Shown: positions 1 through 8,439, counted from the first letter of the stretch. The stretch is 64,000 nt of DNA from Candidatus Sulfotelmatobacter sp. (GCA_035504415.1 DATJRY010000011.1:648170-712169); one strand, 5' to 3'. The notes: generated from the sequence alone by a model not told the origin. Made by a program: numbers and translations.

Positions 1-269
1 TCGGCCGCCGCCGCCACCTCGGTCGCGTCGTGCGCGGTCGTCCCTTGCGTGAGCAGCGCGGCCGTCAGCGCCGCCAATCCCGCTTCGTGCTCGTGCTCGG
101 TGGCCGCGCCGCCGCCGCGCACGACGAGCTGCGCCGCGATCAGTGGCAGATTGCGCTGCTCGAACGCGACGACGCGCAAGCCGTTGTCGAGCACGCGCTC
201 GACGGCGCTGGGCATCGTGCCCTCGCGCGGCGGCCCGGCGGAGGGCATCGTCGAACGTGCTTCGCTCAC
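1..269 (-). CDS. M16-family peptidase-like protein, inactive-type subunit (N-terminal part only)
   Basis: The gene runs off the left edge, so only about 89 N-terminal codons are visible. It reads as an M16 (pitrilysin/insulinase) N-terminal domain with the family phrase LDNGLRVVAFEQ. Where active members carry HxxEH this protein has GLAALTAALL, so the zinc site is missing. That is the usual state of the regulatory partner in bacterial two-subunit M16 proteases. The GTG start at 269 overlaps the TGA stop of the active M16 gene as GTGA, and an in-frame ATG lies at 248. The overlap argues for translational coupling and a heterodimer. The partner role is inferred from context. Confidence 0.75.
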   Translation of the reverse strand, partial: MSEARSTMPSAGPPREGTMPSAVERVLDNGLRVVAFEQRNLPLIAAQLVVRGGGAATEHEHEAGLAALTAALLTQGTTAHDATEVAAAA

Positions 270-1573
270 GCCGGCAGATACTCGATGATGGTGCGGTTTT
301 CCGGGCGCAGATACGTGCGCGCCACGCGCAGCACGTCGTCCGGGCTCACCGCGAGATAGCGTTCGAGATCGTGGTTGACCAGCGCCGGATCGCCGCGCTC
401 GAGCGTCGCGCGAATCAGCGCCAACGCGACGCCGCTGTTCGTCTGTCGCTGCCGCACCAGCGAGCTCGCGATCTGCGTCCCGACGCGCGCCAGCTCGTCG
501 GCGTCCGGCGGCTCTTCGCGCACGCGGTCGAGCTCGGCGCCCAGCGCCGCCCGCGCGTCGTCCAACGCGACGCCGCGCGCGCAGGTCACCCGCACGCCGA
601 ACAGTCCCGGCTGTTGGCGCAGGTCGGCGCCGGCGTACGCGCTGGTCGCCAGCGAGCGGCGATAGATCAGCGACTGATACAGGCGCGAGGAACGGCCGGC
701 GGAGAGCACGGCTTCGAGCACGTCGAGCGCGGCGGCGTCGGGATGCGCGGCCGCGGGGATGTGATACGCTTCTTCGACCGCCGGCAGCGGCACGTTGGGC
801 GCGCGATAAGTGTAGACGCGTTCCGCCGTCTGCACCGGCTCGACGACCTGCACGCGCGGGATCGGCGTGCTGGGCGCGGTGATCGGGCCGAACCAGCGCT
901 CGATCCAGCCCCACGTCTCCTCGACGTCGAGATCGCCGGCGACGACCAGCACCGCGTTGTCGGGCCGGTAGTAGGTGGCGTGAAAAGCGACGACGTCGGC
1001 CAGCGCGGCCGCGTTGAGCTCCTCGGGGCTGCCGATCACGCCGCGCCGGTACGGGTGGACGGTGTACGCTTCGCGGTTGACCAGCTCGTCGAGCATCCCG
1101 TACGGCTCGGCCAGGATGCGCTGATCGTACTCGCCGATCACGACGTCGCGTTCGGTCGCGAAGTTGTCCGCGTTGACGTTCAGCGAGCCCAGCCGGTCGG
1201 CTTCGGCCCACAGCAGCCGCTCGAGGTGGTTCGAGGGCACCACTTCGTAGTAGTTGGTGATGTCCTCGGTGGTGAAGGCGTTGTTGTAGCCGCCCACGTC
1301 CTCGGTCAGCCGGTCGATCGTCTCGGGCGCGGTGTCCGAGGTCCCCTTGAACATCAGGTGCTCGAAGAGGTGCGCGAAGCCCGAGCGGCCCGGCGGGTCG
1401 TCCTTGCCGCCGACCCGGTAGGCGACGTTGATCGCGACGGCGGGGACGCGGCGGTCGGGGACCAGGATGGCCCGCAACCCGTTGGGGAGGGTCCGGTCGG
1501 CGAAGCGCAGCGGAGCGACGGCGATCGACGCCGCGGAGATCGTGGGGAGAGCGGTCACGGGTAGGAGCATCAT
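266..1573 (-). CDS. M16-family zinc metallopeptidase, catalytic subunit
   Basis: The 435-residue product is an M16 peptidase. The inverted zinc motif HLFEH is at residues 68-72 and the third zinc ligand Glu lies 76 residues on, in ERDVVIGE (E148), the spacing expected for the family. A hydrophobic N-terminus (about residues 1-20) suggests export or anchoring outside the cytoplasm. The C-terminal half is the usual M16 beta/alpha repeat without a second HxxEH. Two ATG codons stand at 1573 and 1570, and I used the first; the ribosome-binding site is weak. It is followed directly by the inactive-type partner and stands divergent from the membrane protein at 1618. Confidence 0.88.
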   Translation of the reverse strand: MMLLPVTALPTISAASIAVAPLRFADRTLPNGLRAILVPDRRVPAVAINVAYRVGGKDDPPGRSGFAHLFEHLMFKGTSDTAPETIDRLTEDVGGYNNAFTTEDITNYYEVVPSNHLERLLWAEADRLGSLNVNADNFATERDVVIGEYDQRILAEPYGMLDELVNREAYTVHPYRRGVIGSPEELNAAALADVVAFHATYYRPDNAVLVVAGDLDVEETWGWIERWFGPITAPSTPIPRVQVVEPVQTAERVYTYRAPNVPLPAVEEAYHIPAAAHPDAAALDVLEAVLSAGRSSRLYQSLIYRRSLATSAYAGADLRQQPGLFGVRVTCARGVALDDARAALGAELDRVREEPPDADELARVGTQIASSLVRQRQTNSGVALALIRATLERGDPALVNHDLERYLAVSPDDVLRVARTYLRPENRTIIEYLPA

Positions 1574-1617
1574 CCGCACACCGGACCCGAGTCCCTTCCT
1601 GGGCGAAGAAGGAAGCC

Positions 1618-2037
1618 ATGCGCTCCGTCTCCCGGATGGTGCTGACCATCCTGGCCACCTGGCAGGGGCTGGCCGCGATCCAGAACCTGGCCGACGTGCT
1701 GGTCGAAGCGGACCTCGCGCCGCAGCTGCGTCCGGTGGCCTCCAAGAACTACCCGATGATCGCGGACCTGTTGGCCCCGCTGCACCCGCCCCGCGAGCTG
1801 GTGCTGGGGCTGCTGACCGGCTGCGCCGCCGTGGAAACGCTGGCGGCCGTGGCGCTGGCGCGCGGGGCGAGCGGCGATCGCGAGCGAGCCGAGAACGGCT
1901 TCGCCCTCTCGCTGGGGCTGTTCGGCGCCTTCTTCCTGATCGACGACGCCTTCGACGCCTACGAGATGGGCGCCAAGCACCGCGACGCCTTCGTGCTCTT
2001 CTTGGCCGCCGCCGTCGCGGTCCGGCTGGAGGCTTGA
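1618..2037 (+). CDS. small multi-pass membrane protein, unknown function
   Basis: A 139-residue protein I do not recognise as a named family. Four hydrophobic stretches are visible (about residues 7-27, 61-82, 93-112 and 121-136), so it is probably an integral inner-membrane protein. The start ATG has a good ribosome-binding site, GAAGGAAG, immediately upstream. It is divergent from the M16 protease. It ends only 33 bases before the imuA-like start, so the SOS promoter of that gene overlaps its last codons. No catalytic motif is apparent. Confidence 0.7.
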   Translation: MRSVSRMVLTILATWQGLAAIQNLADVLVEADLAPQLRPVASKNYPMIADLLAPLHPPRELVLGLLTGCAAVETLAAVALARGASGDRERAENGFALSLGLFGAFFLIDDAFDAYEMGAKHRDAFVLFLAAAVAVRLEA

Positions 2038-2062
2038 AATCGAACATATGTTCGATTATCAT
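2034..2062 (+). promoter_or_regulatory. SOS promoter with LexA box upstream of imuA-like gene
   Basis: The perfect palindrome CGAACATATGTTCG at 2041-2054 matches the GAAC-N4-GTTC LexA box known from Firmicutes and Actinobacteria. It fills the spacer between TTGAAA (2034-2039) and TATCAT (2057-2062), 17 bases apart. LexA bound here would block RNA polymerase. The expected start of transcription is at or just before the ATG at 2071, so the mRNA should be leaderless. The identical 14-mer precedes dnaE2. Confidence 0.87.
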
Positions 2063-2070
2063 GAGCCCCC

Positions 2071-2829
2071 ATGCCCGTCGACCCCGCCTTCGCGGCGTTG
2101 CGTGAGCGTTTCGACCATCGTCATCGCGAGACGACGGCCGCCGCGCTTGCTCGCGGCGACGACGAAGTCGTGCAGACGGGCTGGGCCCCTCTGGATCGGG
2201 TGCTGGGGGGTGGCTTCCCACGCGGGACGATCGGAACGCTCGAAGGCGCACCGAGCTCCGGTCGCAGCGCCCTGGCGGCGCGGCTACTAGCGGCCGCGAC
2301 CCGCCGGGGCCTGGGCGCCCTGATCGGAATCGAGCTGTTCCCGCCGGCCTTGGTCGCCGCCGGGGTCCAGCTCGAACGCCTGCTGCTGGTCGAAGCGCCG
2401 ACCCCGCTCGAAGCGGCCCGCGCCGCCGACGTCGTCGTGCGCTCGGGGGCGTTCAGCGTCGTCGTGCTGCCGGCGCTGCCCAGCGGCCGCGGCACCGGCG
2501 CGGCCACCTGGACGCGGCTGGCCAGCCTCGCGCACCGGGCCAACGCGCTGCTGGTCGCGCTCGGCGACGAAGCGTCCGCGGAGCTGTGCGCGTTCGCCGC
2601 CGTGCGCGTCGCGACGACGATCGAACGCGTGCGCTGGAACGGCCCCGCCGGCCATTGCGGCGAGCTGGCCGGCTACGACGTGCGCGCGACGGTCCGCAAA
2701 CACAAACGCGCCGCCCCGACGGGCGACGCGCTGGTGCGCTGCGATCTGTTCGAGTCCCGCCCGACGTTCGTCGACCTGCGCGACCGCGAGATCGAAGCCT
2801 GGCCCTCCGAGCTGTACGCGGTGCGTTGA
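2071..2829 (+). CDS. imuA: ImuA-like RecA-fold protein of the SOS mutasome
   Basis: A 252-residue RecA-like protein. ImuA-type proteins work with ImuB and DnaE2 in SOS-induced mutagenic translesion synthesis. The N-terminus has the ImuA/RecA layout, with the linker TGWAPLDRVLGGGFPRG before the P-loop. The P-loop (residues 59-66) is GAPSSGRS, with Arg where ATP-binding RecA proteins have Lys, so nucleotide hydrolysis is doubtful. The protein is shorter than RecA and lacks its C-terminal domain. The start is fixed by the SOS promoter ending about 9 bases upstream. Partners imuB and dnaE2 lie 5.7 and 19.8 kb downstream, each with its own LexA box. Confidence 0.82.
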   Translation: MPVDPAFAALRERFDHRHRETTAAALARGDDEVVQTGWAPLDRVLGGGFPRGTIGTLEGAPSSGRSALAARLLAAATRRGLGALIGIELFPPALVAAGVQLERLLLVEAPTPLEAARAADVVVRSGAFSVVVLPALPSGRGTGAATWTRLASLAHRANALLVALGDEASAELCAFAAVRVATTIERVRWNGPAGHCGELAGYDVRATVRKHKRAAPTGDALVRCDLFESRPTFVDLRDREIEAWPSELYAVR

Positions 2830-2831
2830 AC

Positions 2832-4376
2832 TTAGGTCAAGACCGCGCGCCGTGCCTTCGACTCGCTCGGCGCAACGGTCGGTTGTCCGGAAGCAGGAAC
2901 AGCGCGCTCGCGTCCCCAGGCACGAATGGCAGCGATACGCTCTGGGCTCGTTTTGCTCAAGGGGACCAGGTTCGTGAAGCTTCGTCGCCACGACTCAGGG
3001 GTCACAGCCGACTCGCCTTTGAGGATGGCGTCCTTCCCGACTTCCTTCACTGCTGACTCCAAGTCGGCGCCCGCAAACCCATCGGACAGCGCGATGAGTT
3101 CTTGCAAAATCGCTTGCTCTACGTCACGCTTGAGATACTTACGCGCATACAGCGTGATGATTTCGGCGCGTTCCGACTCGGTGGGAAGATCGACGAAGAA
3201 AAGCTCATCGAAGCGACCACGACGCAGTAACTCCGGCGGTAGGCCGGATACGTCGTTGGCGGTCGCGACAACGAATACGCGCGCCGACGACTCTTGCAGC
3301 CAAAAGAGGAATTGGCCGATCACGCGTGTCGACGTGCCGCCGTCACTGCCGCCGGCGAGCCCTTTTTCGATCTCGTCGATCCAAAGCACGCACGGTGCGA
3401 CGTGATCTGCCGTCGCGAGAGCTTCCTTGAGGCGGCTTTCCGACTGGCCGAGATACATGCCATGGATCGTCGCAAAGTCCAAGCGATATAGAGGGAGGTT
3501 CCACTGGGCCGCAATCGCCTTCGCTGAGAGTGATTTGCCACAGCCTGGGACGCCGACTAGCAAGACGCCGCGGGGCGGCCTCATCCCACGTTCTCGCAGT
3601 TCGGGCGCCGTCAGCAGCGGACGTTCGCGATCGAGCCAGGCGCGCAAGCCGCCAAGTCCTCCGACCGATAGATCCCGATCGCGCACCGGAATCTTCTCGA
3701 TCCCACTAATGTCGGAGAAAATTCTATCCTTGGCGTGGGCGATCTCGATCAGATCGCTCTTGAGAACCGAACCCTTGGCGAGCAGCGTAGCGATGACGTT
3801 TTCGGCTTCAATAGCGGTAATCCCGACAAGCATCGAAGCAGCTGTTCGTACGTCCGACTGGTCCCATTCGATCGGCATCTGCCCACGATAGCTGTCGACC
3901 TGTTCTTTCAGCAGTAGGACGAGCTCGTCTTCAGTTGGCGGATCCAGGACGATCGTCATTCCCATGCGCTGCAACGGCGCCCAAGTCGGCTTCGCGGTGA
4001 TGACCACAACCGATCCGCCGCGGTCGGTCGCCAGCGTGACAAGATCGATGAACTGCCTGGTAAGCGGTCCATCGTCCTCGATATCCGAGCCGTCGGTAAG
4101 GACGAATGTGAGGTTTTGCCGCTGAAGCATCGACTGGCTTGCATACTCGAGCACGCCGCCAATCGATCGTTCCTCACTCACCTTCTGGTTCGTCGTCACG
4201 TCACGCACGCCCGCGGAAAGTGAGTGCACCAACACAGGCACGCCGCCGAGCTCGGGCGCCAGCGCGCGAAGGATGTCGACCGCGCGACGGCGTTCGTGCG
4301 TTCGAAGCGAAACGAACGGAATTCGCGCCTTCAAATAGCGCAGCAGGGTTTCTTTTGTCGCGGCAGCGTCTGACAA
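2832..4376 (-). CDS. Ycf46-like AAA+ ATPase
   Basis: A 514-residue AAA+ ATPase close in pattern to the Ycf46 family. An N-terminal alpha/beta domain of about 230 residues is followed by the AAA module: Walker A GVPGCGKS (275-282), Walker B VLWIDEIEK (330-338), sensor 1 in ATAND and an arginine finger in RRGRFDE (385-391). The phrases PPRGVLLVGVPG and LPPELLRRGRFDE are typical of Ycf46 and FtsH/VPS4-like ATPases. No protease motif follows, so it is an ATPase only. I place the start at TTG 4376 because GAGG sits 8 bases upstream and the previous gene stops at 4387. It is last in a five-gene operon and is presumably its motor. Confidence 0.82.
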   Translation of the reverse strand: MSDAAATKETLLRYLKARIPFVSLRTHERRRAVDILRALAPELGGVPVLVHSLSAGVRDVTTNQKVSEERSIGGVLEYASQSMLQRQNLTFVLTDGSDIEDDGPLTRQFIDLVTLATDRGGSVVVITAKPTWAPLQRMGMTIVLDPPTEDELVLLLKEQVDSYRGQMPIEWDQSDVRTAASMLVGITAIEAENVIATLLAKGSVLKSDLIEIAHAKDRIFSDISGIEKIPVRDRDLSVGGLGGLRAWLDRERPLLTAPELRERGMRPPRGVLLVGVPGCGKSLSAKAIAAQWNLPLYRLDFATIHGMYLGQSESRLKEALATADHVAPCVLWIDEIEKGLAGGSDGGTSTRVIGQFLFWLQESSARVFVVATANDVSGLPPELLRRGRFDELFFVDLPTESERAEIITLYARKYLKRDVEQAILQELIALSDGFAGADLESAVKEVGKDAILKGESAVTPESWRRSFTNLVPLSKTSPERIAAIRAWGRERAVPASGQPTVAPSESKARRAVLT

Positions 4377-4386
4377 GCCGAAGTCC

Positions 4387-4917
4387 TCAGAGCAAGATAC
4401 GACGGCGCACCGGACCGTCGGGGAGAGGGACGCGCTCGGCACGCGTGAGTGCTTCCGCCCATGGCACCTCGAGTTGAACGCGTTTGACCGCAGACAGTAA
4501 GATGCCGTCGATGCCACTTTGCTGGCGAGCGTTGCGCTCGATGCTTTCGTGCAAGTCCTTCGTAAACGCGTTCAGGGTGTCGCGAAGATGCTCACGCACG
4601 GCTGCGGGAAACGTTTGGCAGATCGCGAGACGGGCGATTGGAAGGAGCTTGGTTCGTACGCCAGCCAGCGCGCGCTCGACGTCGACGGCCGTCGCACCGC
4701 CACGCAGCTCTGCACTCAGTCCATCATGAATGATCTTGAGGCGATGGCGGACGGCTTCCAAAAGCCGATCAGTCGTGCGTTGGACGACACCAGAAACGGT
4801 GGGATAAATACCTTCAAGCGAAGCCCGGCGAACCTCCTCGTCGTGCTCCGGTGTCTTGAACGCCTCGAAAAGCGCAACCCACTGGTCGTAGCGCTGTGGC
4901 GTCGAGGGCAGGCTCAC
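4387..4917 (-). CDS. hypothetical helical protein of the Ycf46-like operon
   Basis: A 176-residue protein of unrecognised family, predicted mostly helical, with many charged residues and no membrane segment or signal peptide. I place the start at GTG 4917 because it overlaps the stop of the preceding small gene as GTGA, the coupling seen throughout this genome. An open frame continues upstream to TTG 4971 but has no ribosome-binding site there. Only 10 bases separate its stop from the AAA+ gene start, so the two are surely co-transcribed. It may be an adaptor or substrate of the ATPase; this is inference from position. Confidence 0.7.
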   Translation of the reverse strand: MSLPSTPQRYDQWVALFEAFKTPEHDEEVRRASLEGIYPTVSGVVQRTTDRLLEAVRHRLKIIHDGLSAELRGGATAVDVERALAGVRTKLLPIARLAICQTFPAAVREHLRDTLNAFTKDLHESIERNARQQSGIDGILLSAVKRVQLEVPWAEALTRAERVPLPDGPVRRRILL

Positions 4918-5105
4918 TCGACGCGGCGCTTGCGTCGGTTGAGCAGCGTCGTTTTCGGAAGCAAATCCCAAACCGGGAAGACCGTGGCGAGGCGCTGATC
5001 AGCCTCGCTTGGCGTTGCATGAGATGGATGCGCAGCTGCTCGGCTACCAGTCGTGTTTGACACCGCGCCGCCTTCGCCGCGATTGAGGAGTCCGTTCTCG
5101 TTCAT
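4914..5105 (-). CDS. small hypothetical protein of the Ycf46-like operon
   Basis: A 63-residue protein. Support comes from an ATG with AAAGGA and ACAGG just upstream, a position 17 bases after the stop of the 569-residue gene, and a GTGA overlap with the next gene. The first 40 residues are low-complexity and polar. The C-terminal part, FPVWDLLPKTTLLNRRKRR, looks like a short linear motif followed by a basic end, suggesting a binding peptide or adaptor. It was nearly masked because the next frame is open through most of its length. Function unknown. Confidence 0.55.
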   Translation of the reverse strand: MNENGLLNRGEGGAVSNTTGSRAAAHPSHATPSEADQRLATVFPVWDLLPKTTLLNRRKRRVE

Positions 5106-5122
5106 CCTGTCGATCCTTTACG

Positions 5123-6832
5123 CTACGACGCGATCCGCTCGCGGGTTGCGCCGCCGAAGAACTCTTCTGGTGAGAGCACGTCAATACGCTGGCGGACGAG
5201 CGTAGCGATTCCGTCAGACTGCTCCCAGTGACGGCCGTAATCTTGCCATTCGGCCATCGAGCGACGAATGACGCCAACCCCCGCCTCCCGGGCGCTCTCG
5301 AAAGCCGCGTGGAGGTTCCGCTCCTTCCGACGCAGAGCGAATACGGTGTAGGCTTGCACACCGGCCACGACGAGCGCGAAGAGGATGCCGACCGATCCCA
5401 GGCCTCGGAAGCTCCAGAGGACCAGCAGGACGGCGGCGGCACCCCAGATCCACGTTTTCCAATTCCGCCAGAGCTTACGGACGTGTACCGCTTCCTGCTC
5501 GGTCATATACTCCTGGTATCCCTCGACGGCCTGATCTTCGTCTTGCGCGTCCCGGAACGTTCCGCTCCACGAGCAACCCGGACCGTCGACGGTGAGAGAA
5601 TACTTCTGTGGACGGCTACTGCGCACGGAGGCGACGTGCTCGTCATAGCCTTCGATGACCCAGTTCCGCGAAAGGCTCAACGCGATCCGCTGCGTCGCCA
5701 GGGTCAGGCCCGTTCCTGAGACGTTCAGACTGGCGCTCGTCAAAACCGAAACGAACGTTGCTTTCTCGTCGAAGCCCTCCGCCTCGACCACGAACGTCGC
5801 GTCCGCGCGTGCACGATCACCATCATGTTCGATAATTAGCTCCAGCTGTCGTTCAGTCCGGCGAAGCGACAGCTCTTCGTCGTCGAAGTCGGTGACGAGA
5901 TGGTCGAGTATATCGTCGACGCGATCGTTGAGCGAGGGCGGTATGACAATCTCTCCGTCGAGTACGTTGCCCAAGAAGATAAGGATCTCGCCGTGGCCGC
6001 GCGCTGCTGCGAGCGAGCTCGCGAGCGCCGACCACGTCGGCGAATGTGATGAGAGGGTCGGATAGTCCGCCGGATCTACTGCGCCTTGGGCATTGCCGAA
6101 GGCCGATCGCCAGCGCGAGCGTTCCTTCGCGACGAATTCCTCCTTGGAGGCGACCTCGTCGAGCCATCCGCGAATCCCACTCAACAGCGTCATGCGCGAT
6201 TCGCGTCCGAAGACACCCAAGGCGATCGCGTCGAGCAGCACGATGACCTCGCGATCGAGCGCATATGGATCTTGCAGACGGAAGTAGCGATCGAGCCACG
6301 CCGCGGCGGCTTCGAACTTTCCGGCTCGACGGCTGATCAACGCAAAGAAGAGTGACGTCTTGTAATCATCGCGTCGAATCGCTTCGGCGAGCGCGCGCTC
6401 GGCGAGATCACGGTTATCGGCGATCCAGGCGGCGAGAGCGACGAGCGCAGGAGCCAGCCAATAGCGCGCAGCTCCGAGCATCATCTCCTCGGTCGCCGTC
6501 CGAATCGTCTCCTCGCGGACGATTCCGGAATCAACCGTCCGTAAAATGCCCGTCGCTCTTCGACGAATCTCGTCGTAGGCTCCGAACTCCTTCTCGATCT
6601 CTTGCCTTGTCTTGATGAGGCGTGTTTCGGCGAGTGCGACCGACTTAGCCCGCGCATCCACGGCGACGAACTCGCGAAACTCCGCGATGAGCGCTTCGAG
6701 CTCGTTCCGCGTCTCCGTCGCCTGCGTGTGCACAGCATGAACGTTCGCGTTGACGACGTCGACCTTTTTTCCGAGATTGCTGACCGCATTGACCAGGCCG
6801 CTCAGCGCGGCAACTTCGACCATATCCGGCAC
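5123..6832 (-). CDS. large coiled-coil membrane protein of the Ycf46-like operon, unknown function
   Basis: A 569-residue protein that I do not recognise. The N-terminal 100 residues are heptad-like and rich in Glu, Asn and Thr, as in a coiled coil. A helical middle part follows, then a region of short strands around residues 320-440. Two transmembrane helices lie at about 458-476 and 479-500, with a roughly 70-residue cytoplasmic tail. I use GTG 6832 as the start: AAGGA is 8-9 bases upstream and the previous stop is only 2 bases away. An in-frame ATG at 6823 is the alternative. It probably anchors the operon's AAA+ ATPase at the membrane (inference). Confidence 0.75.
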   Translation of the reverse strand: MPDMVEVAALSGLVNAVSNLGKKVDVVNANVHAVHTQATETRNELEALIAEFREFVAVDARAKSVALAETRLIKTRQEIEKEFGAYDEIRRRATGILRTVDSGIVREETIRTATEEMMLGAARYWLAPALVALAAWIADNRDLAERALAEAIRRDDYKTSLFFALISRRAGKFEAAAAWLDRYFRLQDPYALDREVIVLLDAIALGVFGRESRMTLLSGIRGWLDEVASKEEFVAKERSRWRSAFGNAQGAVDPADYPTLSSHSPTWSALASSLAAARGHGEILIFLGNVLDGEIVIPPSLNDRVDDILDHLVTDFDDEELSLRRTERQLELIIEHDGDRARADATFVVEAEGFDEKATFVSVLTSASLNVSGTGLTLATQRIALSLSRNWVIEGYDEHVASVRSSRPQKYSLTVDGPGCSWSGTFRDAQDEDQAVEGYQEYMTEQEAVHVRKLWRNWKTWIWGAAAVLLVLWSFRGLGSVGILFALVVAGVQAYTVFALRRKERNLHAAFESAREAGVGVIRRSMAEWQDYGRHWEQSDGIATLVRQRIDVLSPEEFFGGATRERIAS

Positions 6833-6834
6833 GA

Positions 6835-7332
6835 CTATAATCCTTCTGAACTTCCTGCGTTGACCACGGTTACCGCTCCATCCGCACGCACGGGACGTAA
6901 CTCATCGGCGTAGACCTCGACGAATGCGTAGTCGGGGTGAAGCGCGAGCGAACGAGCGCGCTCCAGACCGTCCGGCAATCCCTGACCGCGCTTGTAGTGC
7001 GTAATAATCTGCCCCAGCACGAGGTCCAGCGTATGGACCTCGTAGGGTTCGCCGAGATAGCACCGGGCCACGATTCCCCGCGGAAAACTCGCCAGTGCGA
7101 GCTCAGGAAACTCTTTTTCGAGCGCTTGCATTAGCGCGGCTACGCGCGAGCGATCGTCCACGTAGCCACCCGCATCGAGGGCGCTCGCGATGACCTGCAT
7201 GTAGGTCGAGCTACGCGCAGTGCGTAGTCGAGCGCGGAGATCCGCGGTCGCGACGACGCCCGTCGCAGGCGACGCCCCCACGCCGAGAGGCGGAGTCTGC
7301 GTACCCGTCACACCCAAAATGGGACGAGGCAT
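6835..7332 (-). CDS. hypothetical protein, first gene of the Ycf46-like operon
   Basis: A 165-residue soluble protein of unknown family. The first 30 residues are Gly/Pro/Thr-rich and probably disordered; the rest looks like a compact alpha/beta domain. The ATG is preceded by GGAG at an 8-base distance. It is the promoter-proximal gene of the operon and is divergent from the zinc-ribbon membrane protein at 7432, with about 100 bases between them. No catalytic motif is visible. Confidence 0.72.
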   Translation of the reverse strand: MPRPILGVTGTQTPPLGVGASPATGVVATADLRARLRTARSSTYMQVIASALDAGGYVDDRSRVAALMQALEKEFPELALASFPRGIVARCYLGEPYEVHTLDLVLGQIITHYKRGQGLPDGLERARSLALHPDYAFVEVYADELRPVRADGAVTVVNAGSSEGL

Positions 7333-7431
7333 GATCGAATCTCCAAATGCGTACGGAGGAACGAGCGGGCAGGTCCTTTATCGCTTGCCGGAAAGTCTAC
7401 CTCCCTCGTTTTGTACGGGAGATTGTAAAGG

Positions 7432-7866
7432 ATGTCGACGTGTCCGACATGCGGCGTGGCCAAAGCCGCGGGAGCGCCTTGCGTCATCTGCTCCGCACGC
7501 TCGCAGCGCGCAATCGTGGGACTCCGTCGGCAGCCGTTACCCCCGCCCCCACCCTCGCCTCCACTTACCGCTGCGCATCCAATCGCCGCAGGCGGGACAT
7601 ACCGAATCGGACCCGCCTGTCCGTCGTGCTTGAACCAAGTCTATGCTGCGCGCTATACGGTGTGGCACGCCCTCATCGCGCTATGCTGGTTTCCCATTGG
7701 GCTACTCGCGTTTCTGGCGCCAGTGAAAACGTGTCCCTGTGGGGCGCAGTACGGCGCAGGCCTATTTCTGGTGAATGCGTCTAAGGTGTTGCTGCTGGCA
7801 GCAGTCGTCCTGGTGATCGCTGCCATCCTGTTCGTCCAGCACGCACTGCGCCACATAACGGCATAA
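7432..7866 (+). CDS. zinc-ribbon membrane protein, unknown function
   Basis: A 144-residue protein. It opens with a zinc-ribbon half, CPTCGVAKAAGAPCVIC, followed by a proline-rich linker (about residues 34-44). A second cysteine cluster, CPSCLNQ, leads into a hydrophobic stretch; CPCG then precedes a C-terminal transmembrane helix. It resembles small zinc-ribbon/transmembrane proteins that sense or scaffold at the membrane, but I cannot name a family. It shares the divergent promoter region with the Ycf46-like operon and may be functionally linked to it. Confidence 0.7.
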   Translation: MSTCPTCGVAKAAGAPCVICSARSQRAIVGLRRQPLPPPPPSPPLTAAHPIAAGGTYRIGPACPSCLNQVYAARYTVWHALIALCWFPIGLLAFLAPVKTCPCGAQYGAGLFLVNASKVLLLAAVVLVIAAILFVQHALRHITA

Positions 7867-7926
7867 AGGCGCCGCGGAATAAAGACCTAACGCGCAACAT
7901 TGCACCGCGTCGTGCCCTCGGCCCGG

Positions 7927-8400
7927 CTACTGCGGTTGCAACTGGAAGGAGCGACTGCGGGGGAGCATCGAGACGCCGGCGGCGTTGACGATCGCGTTGA
8001 CGTCGATCGTGAGCGCGCGGCCGATACTCGACGTGCTCGGACAGGAGAGATCCGGCGAGAGCTGCGCGTGATAACCCACGCGCGTCGAAGAACCGAACGA
8101 CGCGCTCTTCATGCACGCCGCGGTCGGAAGCGCGTCGAGCGGACCGGCGGCGTGCAGGTCGTCGAAGAACTTCGTCACCAGCTGCTTGGAGATCGTCTTG
8201 CGGATCGGGACGCCCTGGTCGACGCTGACGGTCCCGTCGGCGTAGACGCGGATGACGTAGCCGCCGGTGTTGGTCGAGCCGGAGTTGGCGATCACCGCTT
8301 CGCCGTCGGCCGTCGGCACCTTGAGCCCCGCGAAGGTCGTGCGGGGCTGGGGGATCGGCCCGTAGGTGGGAATCGCAAAAGCCAGCAGCAGAGCGAGCAT
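7927..8400 (-). CDS. exported hypothetical protein
   Basis: A 157-residue protein with a short hydrophobic N-terminus (MLALLLAFAIPTYG) that looks like a signal peptide. The mature part has a beta-rich pattern (GGYVIRVYADGTVSV) and two cysteines. No family recognised. The ATG at 8400 is divergent from imuB, with the LexA-controlled imuB promoter lying in the 79-base gap. Confidence 0.65.
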   Translation of the reverse strand: MLALLLAFAIPTYGPIPQPRTTFAGLKVPTADGEAVIANSGSTNTGGYVIRVYADGTVSVDQGVPIRKTISKQLVTKFFDDLHAAGPLDALPTAACMKSASFGSSTRVGYHAQLSPDLSCPSTSSIGRALTIDVNAIVNAAGVSMLPRSRSFQLQPQ

Positions 8401-8439
8401 GTCCGGGAAACGTTCCCCCAAAGCCGCACGGTTCAGGCC

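Noticed and set aside
143..1564. Long plus-strand open frame of 473 codons over the M16 gene
   Set aside because: It is Arg/His/Asp-rich shadow coding on the strand opposite a gene with an intact HxxEH motif. Such frames are common in DNA this GC-rich.
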